From Lingula anatina (Eukaryota > Brachiopoda > Lingulata > Lingulida > Lingulidae): DNA of 52,565 bases. A model generated the notes under the pieces. It had not been told where the DNA came from. It ran no database searches and worked only from the letters and a program-made list of their open reading frames with translations. The translations under genes were made by a program, and so were the position numbers. The stretch spans positions 266,877 to 319,441 of the forward strand of contig NW_019774225.1 in the NCBI RefSeq assembly GCF_001039355.2, read 5' to 3'. This document shows, in pieces, positions 41,230 through 52,565 of this stretch (within the stretch, counting starts at the first letter, position 1; every line of letters begins with the position of its first letter).

Positions 41230-43558
41230 GTCAGATACAGCTGATTTTCATTCAAGCTACATATCATCACTTGGATGTTAATATGAAACAAAATAAAAAT
41301 AAATAAAATAAAAAATAATTCAATAAAAATGAGAAATTACCATGAAGGGGTTGGCAGCAGGCTGTTGTGCCCCCCATCCTCCTCCTACAGTTTGTTGTGG
41401 CTGCATGCCAAACCCCCCTCCTGGTTGACCCCCTGCCATCCCTGGGGATTTAAACTGTCCTGGCATAGAACCAAAACCACCCATCTGACCTTGACCTTGA
41501 CCCCAGCCTTGACCTCCGGCACCAAAAGCACCATTGGGCTGTTGTGCCCCAGTCCCAAATTGCTGTCCACCTCCGAACTGACCGCCAGGTGCAGTGGTCA
41601 TCATGGGCTGGGTTTGAAACTGACCGCCGAACTGACTTCCCATCTGGGTGGACTGGGCACTACTGCCGAACTGGCCAAAACCACCTGCTCCCGTGGACAC
41701 TGGTTGCTGTGTACCAAACTGGCCGAACTGACCGCCCGAGCTGGCTTGACCGAACCCGCCAGCAGTGGCCATACTGGTGTGAGCTTGACCACCAGGGAAG
41801 CCGCCCCCTCCACCGCCACCTGCCCCGCCCATGAAGGGGTTGGCCACAGGTTGTTGAGTAAAAGCTGAGGATACGGGGCCTCCACCCCCGGGGCCTCCTC
41901 CAAATGGGTTTGCCGCACCCTGGGGTTGCCCTGCAAGGATATCACAAGGAACACTATCAATAACTAGCATTAACTTTATCCTAGCAGCTATGTCATTCTG
42001 GAAATATCAAAATTTGAAGATTCAATTATTTTGTGCAGTTTGGTATGAAAGAAAATAGAAAAATGTAGAGAAAACTATTGACTGAGAATCAGGAATTGCA
42101 TGTAAAAATCCACAAACATTCCAAATTCAGAATTCAGTTCAAATCTCTGTATGTTTAAACTTCACAATATAACTGAGTTGTAATTATGTTTGTTCCAGAC
42201 ATTGCTTCGCTCGGTCTACTTTGAAAACTGGGGTATGAAAAAAATCAATAATACCTCAATTGAAATCTACAGGGAAATCAATGTTCAAAATCTGACAGGT
42301 GAAAAACCAAGTAGCAAATAAAATGGTATGTCTTAAATAATAATTATAATTTTTAAAAAATTGATACTTTCATTTATTACTATCTTCATCATTTGCCACA
42401 TTACCTCTCTGTATAAAAGGATTGGTGGGTACTCGACCCCAACAGATATTATCATTGGAATGGCTACTAGCTGAATAGAGAGTTATCATATAGCCATAGT
42501 ATACAGAAAAAGAGCTACTATATATCTACTTGCTGGCTATTCTATTTATTGACCAAATTTCCAGTGAAGTTGTGACCACTCAACTTAGGTCATACTATCT
42601 CAAAAAATTTAACCAGTTTTACAAAGGAGCTTTGGCTGAAAATTGGTCTGCTAAATTCCAAAATTTTGGTCTGCTTCAGTTCAGTATAAATGCGCAAAAG
42701 TCTGCCTAAAATGAAAGCCACAATTTGAGACATTAGGGAACATGGCATTTTTGTTATAAAAAAACCCCCAAAGTGTCATTAAAAAAAGGTTTAAAAAAAA
42801 TAAAATTTTGTTCTAAAAATTAGTTCAGGCTCATTTTGGTCCAATAGTTCTTTCAAGAAACATGAACTTGCCCCCACCCCTCAAATTATTGGTGGCAAAA
42901 CCCTGTCTTTTTGTCCACTGTTACTGAGATTGTGACAAGTCACATGAGATTGAATTGGTTTCTGTAAGAAGAAAGGAGAGAAAATAGCTGTTTACACCAC
43001 AATTTGACTGGAAATATGGCCTCACTATAATATATAGACTGTTAGTTCTCTTGCCAGCTGTCTTGTATATTAGAAATGAGAGAGTAATTTTTAAAAATTA
43101 CTAGAGTTAAAATGTGTTGTGATTCTTTATTACTCCTTAATTCCAATGTATTTAATTGGAAACTTGTTAAATTACTTTAATGTGAAAGACCTGTGATACT
43201 TAGATCTATTTTAATGATTTAAAAAATATCCAAGGTGTTAGTAGAACTATTTTGAGCATTCAACAGACCAAAAAGGTTTACTTCATTCCGTTAGTTTGGA
43301 TAAATGTTTACTCAACATGGGAAGCAATCTTTTGAATGAATGGCAAACTCATGAATGGCGAACTAAAGCAGTAGTGAAAATTCATTGTTAGTACCCATTT
43401 TCACAAATGAAAATACCAAAGGTATTAATTTTCAAATTTCAATAATCTTTTGCAGTGGGGGAGTGGGCTGGGCATGAGTTGAAGAAATGAAAAATGAAGA
43501 AAACCAATGAGAGAAAATGGTAAACTCTTAACATTTTATAAAAAAAAAATAATAATAA

Positions 43559-43594
<36 letters not shown>

Positions 43595-46500
43595 TATAGG
43601 GAAAACATAACTACAAACGTGTTTTGGATATACTAGACTTTTGTTTTCTTAAAAATTAATCTTTTTTTTTTCATTTTACCCGAATTACTCTTTTTCATTT
43701 CTTAAAAGAGTAATAAAAATTATAATTTTTATTCCTTACTCCTGCGCTTACACTACATACAGTCCTTGATGGCCCTGATATTCCACTACTATTGCAAGTG
43801 AGCTTAAATGATGTGTTGCAACTGTGTACGCACATAAAATGTGCACATATTTAATACGTAGGGGATGGTATCAGGTACAGGCATGATAGGGGTGAAGTTT
43901 TGGAATAGGACTACTGTAACAACAAGTTCTGTGACTGACTTAGACGTTGTTTATGACATAATTTGAACTTTCAGTGAAAAAGAAAAACTGCATCATTTTT
44001 AAGGAATTGAGTTTGGATTTTCTTTTAATTGGATGGATAACACTGACACTGGCTACCAAGTGCCCAAAAATAAATAAATAAATAAATAAAAATCTGGTTT
44101 TACAAAGTGTATTGCACCAGGAATTTGACCTGCAAGTAAGAACTTTATATATGTTTATGTAAACAAAAAGCCCAACCTCTGTCCCATTGCCATAAACCAT
44201 TAGTAAAGCGTTGAAATATTATATAAATAATAGGAAATAATATGCATAAGATATTATGACTGTATTTTTTTCTAAGCACAACTTCTTGCATGAAAAGTCT
44301 TGTCATGCACCTTGATAAATGTCTGCCTTTCATGCAGCATTCTTTGGATTATGAAAATTTCAAAGAATAACAGCAATTGCAACATAGTTTATAGATATAG
44401 AAAGGAGATCAACAGCGTATGCAACTTTCATGCATTCAGTATAAAATAAATTTGCAACAGTAAACATAATAACACCTAACTTGCATGAAGAAATTCAAAG
44501 TAACAGATACACAGTGTTAAAGCAAGAGGAACAAAATGCCTGTCATACCTGCCCCACCAAATACAGACGAGCTAGCTGTCGAAGTCGCCCCAAATGATGA
44601 TGCAGCGCCCCCTACACCAGTGCTCCAACCACTTCCGCCACCCCCTCCGACACTACCCCCAGTGCCAGGGTTACTCCAATTCACGCCACCACCGCCAGCG
44701 CCACCTGCTGGCCCGTCCCAGCTGACGCTCTGCACCACTGGCGCAGTCTCGGCCTCGGGTGAACTGAACAAGTCAGCGAGAGCCGCATATTTGTCAGTAG
44801 AGGACGTCATGGCAGCAGACGAGGAGGCGGGCACCGGAGCGCCACCTAGACCTGGGGCAGCGGCAGGGGCGGCTGTGGCTAGGTTAGAGGGACTTAGCAT
44901 GGTACCCTGTTGGCCAGCAGGAGGAAAGCTACCAAATGCATTAGTTGCTGCAGATGGCTGTGGGGGAACACTATTGAATAATGCTGTAAGCAGAGAAGAA
45001 CAACAGAGAAAATCATAAATAATGATATATATATGTATATATTAATATGTAGAACAGTATAAGGCCCTTTGCATATTGTGTGGTACACTTAATTGGATAG
45101 ATCCATTTTGAAAGTGTGCCATCTTTACCACCTGGCTGTTACCAAAAAACAGCTCCAAATTCAGCCAGTTTTTAAAAAATTATGAAAGGCATTAAAACAC
45201 CCTGTAATTATATAAAAAAAACTCTCAAAATTGACCAATCCAGTTAAGTGTACAGCTCAATGTGAAAAGGTCAAACCACCCTGAGTTACATAGTACTGAC
45301 ATGGACATTCCCCTCACCAAAACCCCTCAGCTGTGATGACTTCAATGTCAAGAATTAGGGTGACAAGGGACGCATTTAGAACAAGTTGATCCCTGGAATA
45401 ACAGACCCGCAGATCAAATATGGTCAACCCACTTGAAAGCATGCCACATAATCCCCTAATAGACAGACTCACTGAATAGATTCCCTGTGGGGATTAAGCA
45501 GTAAGTTTTAAAGTGGGTCAGCCATACTTCCACCGTGGATCCATTGGTCCGGGGATCAACTTTGGTTCTGAGTGCAGCCAAAGAGATCGTTAACACAGGA
45601 TTTTATGTATTGAAGAAAATTCCAAGACCCAAGGATCACCATCAACCTGCCACTCAGACTACAGTTAGGGTATTATATCTTATAATAAAATACATATATA
45701 TATATATGTGTGTGTGTATATATGTCCAGTTCAACTGCACTGTACCAAAACAACTGTCTTCAACCAATCAAGATTCAAAACAGATTGGCAATCATTTAAC
45801 ACAAAATATCTCAGAGTTTGGTCTTTTTGTTCCTTATTGTTATAATAACAAATTTATACATGCTCACCTAAAAAAAGCCCTTTAAAGAAGCAATCAAAAA
45901 TGTTTCTAAGCGTAAAATACATAAATATTAACAGTTGGTTTGGGGGCAGTTTAGTTGAGCTCACAAATCTGACATAGTATTTCCATCTTACACTGAACAG
46001 TGTTGTAAGACATGGTGGTACTGGGGGAGAATCCCATTCTTGGCTGCATGTAAACTACAGAATACACAAATTACAGATCAGTATGACTTAAACATTTACA
46101 GGACGAAAAAGACATATAATACATTTTCTAATGACGTGGTCACGAACAGCCGATATTCAAAATCTGATTACCAAGTAAAAAGCCTTCTATATTAACCTTT
46201 ATCTATGATTGCATTACTGGAGAGTTTATTAATATATTCTATATGAGGAATATCTGCTCTCTAAAGAATGACACTCCTGTAGAGCTGCTGAATACATGCT
46301 AATGTGTCATCCAATTCACACCTGCAACCACCTATCAAATATCTTATATGACACATCTATTCCATTAACATGCACTATACATTCATTCCCACAAAGATGC
46401 CGTGAAAAGAAAAAATCCAAATAAAAAATAATTACTCATGAAAAATAATTTTAAAAAATGCTTATGCTTTCAACATGCTGGGTGATGTGGATATGACCAC

Positions 46501-49500
46501 TAATGCTAACTAATATGTAAATCATGACAGCTTTCTTTCTATCATTTTTTTTATTTCAAACAAGTTGTTTGGTTTAGATTTAGAATGTTTCTTTCTGCAC
46601 GCAGTAATGAAGGGGAGGGACCAACTTACATGTTGACTGAGCAGGGCTAGCAGCAGGAAAAGATGGCTGACCACCAAATGCACCAAAGTCTGCAAAACCA
46701 CCACCAGATGGTGCTACAAGAAAAGACAACATGAAGATGTTACTAACATAGAAACAAAAGGTCAACTCATGGATCATTACTACTATTCATTAATACTTCT
46801 TCATAGTTAAAAAAAGCAGCAATTTTGCATTTCTGTTTCTTTTTACCCCTCAAAATATGTACATTACTGACAAAAATTAAACTGTATATGTTTTACTGAA
46901 ATAACTGATATGAAAAGGATAAAAGGACAACCCAGCACTCTTAGTCAAAAAGAAAATGAACATAGATGGAGGCTTCAAACCAAGACTAATCTTAACATGT
47001 AACAGGGGTCAAAACAGAATTTGGGCAGGACTGGCCAATACGGACCAGTGGACCTTAGAGGTACTGGTCCGTACCAAGAAGTACTGGTCCGTAAAATTTT
47101 ACGTTAAAAATTAGTAGTTTCAAGCCACTAGATATAACGAAAACGCATACATGTTTAACATCCATTTTTATTTCTATATGATTATCAAAACACATTCATA
47201 TTCCAGTCAGTTCCTTTAACTGTTTGTACACATCCTCCTCTGCTAGCTCATCATCATCATAATATATAAAAAATAAAATGGATATATAAAAAATTATTAT
47301 GAAATAAATAACTTCTACATATATCCATATTTTAATCTTAAAAAATTAATTTAATTTTTATTGCCGGGGTTGAACACGAAACGAAAAAAACTTCTCTCAA
47401 ACTTTACTAGCCCTAACCAAAAAACACTAGCCCAATTTAAATAATTCATTTAAAAAGTTTAAGCAGATGCTGTAAAGAGTTGTGGTACCATACTGTACTT
47501 TCTTTAACCTTATTATAGAAGTAGAGCAAGTGAATAACAAAGTCAATCAGGTTAATTTCCAGTTGATGGGGTGGTAAAATTAATTAAAGATATATTTAAT
47601 TCTTTAAATATTGAAAAAATTCTTTTTTTTTTAATTTGTCATACTGAATATAGTTACCCTTACTTTTCATATTTTTATTATATCTTTTTTTCCATTTTTT
47701 ATATGCAATCAAATCTTTTTTTTATTTTTATTCCTATTCTTTTTATTGACAATGGCTCTTTTCTGACAATTTATTTCCAATTACATCGGTATATAATGCC
47801 ACTTCTAATTTAAAATACATAGGTGCTGTAAGGGTAATTAAACAAACGTCTTACAATTTTTTTGGTAACAATTCTTTTGGTTATATATTTGTAAAAACAA
47901 CTTTTCAAGGACTTTACCAGGACAAAGTGTGGAGGGGTAGCCATGGCATAAACCGAACTATCCCACATTGTCAAGAATAGTTCATAGGGTATTTATGTAA
48001 CTGCCATGTATTTACTCATGGACATTAAAATTATAAATAAAAAATATAAACAAAAAAGGAAATAGAACACTCCACCCCTCAGTCTGCTAAGTGGTCCTAA
48101 CCTAAATGTTCTATGAGATAACGCATACATTACACTTGCTTCGGAGACGATGTTGTTTTGACAAAACCTGTTGCTAGTACCAAAGAATTCTGGTCTGATC
48201 CAGTTTCTTGATTGACGGCAATTTGTAGTCATGACAACAAACTGGTCAAATAAAAAGATGCCGACACGCTGATCAGACAGACTGCTACTATTTATAACTA
48301 CAGTGAAGTTATTTATAGCAACTAATCAATATTCAGTAGTTTGAGCTAGGTGTGAGTTTTTTTCAACTGAGAGGCATATCATACTATCTAGAAACGTCAA
48401 ATTAGAGGCAGGGACAAAGAAGACTGGCGACTCATATTTTTGAAATCTTACTGAGTGTTAAAATAGGTTCAAAATTACAGCTAGTGCTTTATAAAATTTC
48501 AACTTTTTTACTAGCCCGGTGCCACTTTAGGTGGGCAATTGCCTCCGGCTAGTGCTTAACGTCGCAGACTGTGGGTTTGGCAACGATGTTCGGCACTTTC
48601 CAGCGGTCGCCAAAACGGACCAGTACCCCTGACAGGTAGTCGCCCGGGACGTTTCTAAGTCGCATTGGCGAGTGGGCGACCGTCTGTTTCGACCCCTGCA
48701 TGTAAGAGGCAAAGCAATAGGTCTGCAGCAATATTCCCCAACTGCATATATATCCATTTCAGCCACCAGATGGAGTCTACACCCAAGACAAGCTAATTCC
48801 ACACTCACCTTGCGGTGCTGCAGGAGCAGCAAAAGGGTCTCCCCCTAAATCCCCCAGCAGGTCCATAGCCGAGGACTTTGGTTGTTGTGGCTGCTGTGGA
48901 GGTGACTGTACTTGTTGTTGTTGTTGTTGTTGGGGTGGCGGTTGTGCTGCTGATGGTTGCTGTTGTGGCTGTTGTTGTTGTTGCTGTTGTTGTGCAGCAG
49001 CAAATGGAGTAGGTATTGCACCTGGGGCCGCTATCCTCTGTGGCTGACTACCTTGCTGGGACTGGAAGGAGAATGGAATGTATTTTTTTACTTTCATTGT
49101 CTCTTGTATGAAGGCAGTAAATTAAAAATTGATTGAAATGGCTCACGTATGTTTAGTGCCTTTAGAAACAATTGGCTTTGTTCTACAACACAAGATTGTT
49201 GTGAGATTTTTTTTCTTTTTAAGTGATTATTTTTTCTTTTAAGACCACTTTGTATCACACTTCATAGTTTAATTAAATCAATTTCAGCTAATTTCTAAAT
49301 ATCACAAATATTACATTTTTCACAAATATCACATTTTTCACACTGGTTGCACATTTCTTAGAAAAAGTCTAAAAACAGATGTGATTTAGAAGTAACAATC
49401 CGCACATATATTTTATAAATATTGAGTAAGTTTTAAACATATCAGTTGTATTCTTCCTTAAATATAAAACATTTTCATTAAATAATAGGGCTACTGAACA

Positions 49501-49660
49501 AAAAGAGGTGACTAAAAATTAAGACTTATCTCATTTAGATAAATAATCAATCATACATAAGTCGATAACCATGGTATATTAATAATATTCTTACTATTTG
49601 TCAAATTATTTACTTCAAATTTTATATTCACCAAATACATAATTTGAAATTACATGTATG

Positions 49661-49703
<43 letters not shown>

Positions 49704-50514
49704 TATGGTAATTTATTAAAAATCAATGTTAAAATCACAATTAAAATCATCTACCTTATTTGGCTGTATAACTAGCTTTGGTGCATTACTTCCTACCAGT
49801 GTACGTAGAGGTTTTGTTCCGTCGTCTCTGGACACTGTATTCAACTGCTTGGCCTCTTCTTTCATACTCTCCGTAGGGGCCACGTACCAGCGCTTCTTTT
49901 CATATTTTTGAACCATAAAGTCTTTTATTTTCTGTTCGTCTTTGTGATTAAATTCAGGGGTGGATCTGGCGTCATAAAGACCTAGGTAGACTTTCCGACA
50001 AAACTGAAATGGAGAGAATATGTTTGTTTGATATAGAATTACAAGTGTGTGTGTATAATGTCTTAGACTTTTACCTAAGTTCTTGTACCTTGATTAGGCT
50101 GTATGTATATCAAATTTGGACAGACAAAGTGTTGGGTACAACAATGCGAAAATAATGTGCTGGTTGCAAACGAAATGCTGTTAGGTGAATCAATTACAGC
50201 GCAATTGCTGTGACATTGTATCAGTCCTTACATTTAGTCCACAATCCCAGTGTCTTAATTTTAACTGTAAGAACATCAGGCGTGTCATTGATATTGTGTA
50301 AGCTGTGACGGCATGGCAGTTGTGACAGTGATGGCAATATTGTGCTAGTTGTGACAGTACCAATGTGTTGGCTGTATCAGTTAGAGTGTGTTAGGTGTGA
50401 CAATGGTGCGCAATCCGTACCTCATTCCCATGACACTGTAAGAAGTCCATTTCTTCAGGAGTAAAACTAGTCATAGAAATTGACTTTACTCTGTATGGGG
50501 GATTCAGGCCACGT
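40781..50514 (-). CDS. AGFG1: Arf-GAP domain and FG repeat protein (partial, lacks N terminus)
   Basis: Exons in transcript order: 50514-50421, 50003-49755, 49061-48809, 46713-46630, 44983-44549, 41930-41341, 40840-40781. They give 587 residues plus stop, all in phase. The first visible exon begins with RGLNPPYRVKSISM, mid Arf-GAP domain, so the zinc-finger exon lies right of the window. FMVQKYEKKRWYVAP closes the Arf-GAP-like domain. Next come a polyQ stretch and DLLGDLGGDPFAAP, then FADFGAF, a DKYAALADLF block, and a long Gly/Gln-rich region with GGFGQ-type FG repeats. Four NPF motifs follow (ANPFGGG, ANPFMGG, ANPFM, and the C-terminal TNPFL), known in this family as ligands of EH-domain endocytic adaptors. 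AGFG proteins act in clathrin-mediated endocytosis and bind nucleoporin-like partners; this role is inferred by homology. The order of blocks and the NPFL end match vertebrate AGFG1/AGFG2; the single invertebrate gene could be ancestral to both. Confidence 0.93.
43549..43593. repeat. (AAT)n microsatellite
   Basis: Trinucleotide AAT run within the 2.6 kb AGFG1 intron 41931-44548. The rest of that intron shows no gene. Confidence 0.9.
45372..45575. mobile_element. Imperfect palindromic (foldback/MITE-like) element
   Basis: Several matched inverted segments nest around a centre near 45470: AGTTGATCCC(T/C)GGA at 45384 and the complement of 45550-45563, ATGGTCAACCCACTT against the complement of AAGTGGGTCAGCCAT, and ATCCCC against GGGGAT. 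The arms are diverged. It lies in the AGFG1 intron 44984-46629. No target duplication could be fixed, so the superfamily is unknown and the edges are approximate. Confidence 0.45.
47003..48698. mobile_element. hAT-like DNA transposon, non-autonomous or decayed
   Basis: A 1,696-bp element in AGFG1 intron 46714-48808. Ends are inverted repeats: CAGGGGTCAAAACAG at the left and, as the complement of the right end, CAGGGGTCGAAACAG (one mismatch). A perfect 7-bp direct repeat CATGTAA lies immediately outside each end (46996-47002 and 48699-48705). Subterminal copies of TACTGGTCCGT occur near the left end (two, 47080-47097) and inverted near the right end (about 48615). The CAGGGGTC terminus is typical of hAT elements, which usually make 8-bp duplications. 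No intact transposase is visible; a short minus-strand frame ending in DVYKQLKELTGI at about 47196 may be a coding relic. Confidence 0.7.
49661..49700. repeat. (AAT)n microsatellite
   Basis: AAT run about 55 bp downstream of the donor of the AGFG1 exon at 49755-50003. Confidence 0.9.
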
Positions 50515-50793
50515 CTGAAAAGAAGAAAAAAAAATTAGTATCACAATTGCCAGAATCACATAAATTACATCACCACGTTAAAAAAATTTCAAACCATTTC
50601 AGTTTATAACTATGTTTCCCTCAAACCAATTTATTCTTGTAATGCAATACCTAATTTTTTTTTCTTTTAAGAAAATTGTATTAAAAATCATTGACAAAGA
50701 AATATTTCACACCCAGTGTGGTGGAAGAGGGGCAGATGTCCCATTATCTTCCAAAATTGGAGATGAGGCATTCTCTTCTCCCACAATACTTCA

Positions 50794-50837
<44 letters not shown>
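50794..50837. repeat. (ATT)n microsatellite
   Basis: ATT trinucleotide run in the AGFG1 intron upstream of the exon at 50421-50514. Confidence 0.9.
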
Positions 50838-50838
<1 letters not shown>

Positions 50839-52114
50839 GCAATAATGATGATATTTGCTTAGGTAGGGGTTGAGAAAAAGGCGCAAAGTAAATTTCTTGT
50901 CCATGCTTCGCATTAAACGATATTCTGAATCAACAAGTAATTCTCACAATGCTCTTTTATATCTCCTCAATTGATCCGCCTTGTCCCTAACGACAGTTAC
51001 CATGAGTATTTCAGTCACATTAAGTGTGCCATTTTTAGAATCAATTCACCAATTCTCTCGGGGTGAGAAACAAAAATTCACATTACTTTCATTTCCATCA
51101 TCACCCACAGTTCTACTGGATCAATAAACAGGTTGAATTGTATTCGTCTCTTGGGCCATTCAGTCATGTCTAATTTTTGGCCGAATAACAAATATTACGT
51201 GCCAAATTTATGATAAGTTAATTACGGTGACATTTAACAAAAAATCCCATTTCTTCAGCCAATGTACTGGTATATCAACTGAAGCAATTGACAGAAAATT
51301 GCATGCAACAGTTCTTGTGCATTCAACAGATAACATGAGTCACTTTTTTTCTGCCTACCAGGCATTGATCCAAAACTGAATAAATCAGTTTTTTTTGTTT
51401 TTTTTTTGTTTTTGCTTTTTTTTTTGTTGTTGTTGTTTTTTGTTTTCTTTTTTCTTAATCAAACATACTCACCGCCTCATCTCATTGCAATACATTTCAT
51501 TATCTCTAATCAAGCGGTCATTACTGTAACTATGACCAATAGACAATATCACACAGACAATTACAAAAAAAAAAAAAAAAAAAAAAAAATCAAAAATTTC
51601 ACATGCATTATAGCACCCATGTTCTCATTTAATGTCTAAAGACTTTTTTTAGTTTAAGCCCATTTGAAGGCAGCTAAGGATCCTAGAATGGCCTATTATC
51701 AAACTTATTCAATCCATCAAGCCATAACAAATATTAGCAATGGTTGTCGTTCACAATCTGGCCTCATCGTACCATATGTCACATTCACAAAGTGTGTGTA
51801 ATGATTCACTCTGATAAAAGAGAATAGGAAACGCTGTTTCAATTGACACCCTGCTCCCTCGATATTTATTTATTATCACTTTGATGAAAATTGTCTTCAT
51901 GAGATCTAAGACTGTCTTTTACTTCTCGGTTAAAAAGAAAGAGTTTGCATTACAACTAAACACAGTCAAGGGCAAGTTTCAAATAGGGCTCCTAAATGAA
52001 AATATGGGTATTAAAATCATTATCAGTTTATCAATGTGAAGTCTTTAGCTAATCAGTGTTCATCACCCAGGCTTACATTCTTTACACAGACATAGTGATA
52101 CATACCCATGTACA

Positions 52115-52188
52115 TGCACACTCGCGCACACACACACGCACACAGACACATGCACACGTGCGCACAAACACACACACGCACACACACT
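52115..52188. repeat. (CA)n-rich microsatellite
   Basis: Interrupted CA repeat with CG and GT variants, in presumed AGFG1 intron sequence. Confidence 0.9.
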
Positions 52189-52565
52189 GACAAAAGGTCC
52201 TACAGGATAAGCAATAATCACACACAATAATCAAGATCAAGTGGTTCTTCTTGACATACATCAAGTGTACTTCTCTTATCATTCATATTCATTACTAGTT
52301 AATAGTAACGGTTACCTTTAATAAGTTCTGTTAAGATAACAGCTTTGGACTGACAATTGTTCATCTAGAGTGACACTATTTTTATCTTTGTCAGTGAAAA
52401 TGGCTGGCAACACCAGCAAGGTTTCCACTGTTGGCAATGGCATATCTGAGAAAATGTGGTACTTCATAAAGCTGCATTCCAAAATGATACAGATCTCTCA
52501 GTTGTTTTTGATAGAAAACAAAATCAAGAGAAAACTACTGTAATTGACTGTGTTTGTGTGTGTGT

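Larger units (their letters stand above)
50515..52565. other. AGFG1 upstream intron, no exon found
   Basis: 2 kb right of the first visible AGFG1 exon. I looked on the minus strand for the cysteine-rich Arf-GAP zinc finger (CxxC pairs) that should precede RGLNPP and did not find it. The stretch holds microsatellites and an A run (51565-51589) only. Confidence 0.6.

Noticed and set aside
41329-41868. 179-codon open frame on the plus strand
   Set aside because: It is the antisense shadow of the GC-rich Gly/Gln AGFG1 exon; it has no start or splice context and no recognisable domain.
44536-45018. 160-codon proline/alanine-rich plus-strand frame
   Set aside because: Antisense of the Gly-rich AGFG1 exon 44549-44983, where rare stops come from base composition.
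43549-50837. Clusters of ATT/AAT trinucleotide runs considered as a regularly spaced array
   Set aside because: They are simple microsatellites at irregular spacing with no unique spacers, so not CRISPR-like or a satellite array.
51461-51500. Possible minus-strand donor (GTGAGT) that could end the missing AGFG1 zinc-finger exon
   Set aside because: The sequence before it does not encode the cysteine pairs of an Arf-GAP finger, and its phase does not fit the exon at 50421-50514.
52082-52282. Cysteine/valine-rich minus-strand frame
   Set aside because: It is a translation of the CA/GT microsatellite.

Overview
The window is nuclear DNA of an animal, most likely a bivalve mollusc such as an oyster. 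That reading rests on AT-rich, microsatellite-rich introns, protein sequences close to but distinct from the vertebrate ones, and two near-identical duplicated blocks joined by single N bases, as expected when a highly heterozygous genome is assembled. The species cannot be fixed from the sequence alone. All main genes are split by GT-AG introns; I rebuilt the reading frames across splice sites and checked that exon lengths and phases add up.

Layout from left to right. (1) 352-2448, plus strand: the 3' end of a gene ending in a carbohydrate-binding, jelly-roll-like domain. (2) 5966-21161, minus strand: a complete 25-exon gene for RPB1 (POLR2A), the largest subunit of RNA polymerase II, 1,939 residues with about 50 C-terminal heptads in one exon. 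(3) 21734-24856, plus strand: a complete two-exon KLHDC10-like kelch protein, divergent from RPB1 across 572 bp that should hold both promoters. (4) 27200-30988, plus strand: a complete seven-exon PDCD10 (CCM3) gene. (5) 40781-50514, minus strand: AGFG1, an Arf-GAP-like protein with FG and NPF motifs, lacking its N-terminal exon(s), which lie beyond the right edge.

The genes do not form an operon or a shared pathway. They are conserved single-copy housekeeping and signalling genes: transcription (RPB1), ubiquitin-ligase substrate choice (KLHDC10), STRIPAK/CCM signalling (PDCD10) and endocytic trafficking (AGFG1). PDCD10 and AGFG1 converge tail to tail near 33.1-33.3 kb; the first gene and RPB1 also converge.

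The most notable non-gene structure is: a 3.97 kb direct duplication (33297-37266 and 37268 to about 41229) carrying a second copy of the last AGFG1 exon and its 3' UTR; a 195-bp duplication in RPB1 that repeats part of exon 8; a 1.7 kb hAT-like DNA transposon with a perfect 7-bp target duplication in an AGFG1 intron; a 214-bp Harbinger-like MITE in both copies of the 3.97 kb block; and two other inverted-repeat elements. Both direct duplications meet at a single N and are best read as assembly joins of two haplotypes. I found no sign of an undescribed multi-gene system, RNA gene or CRISPR-like array.
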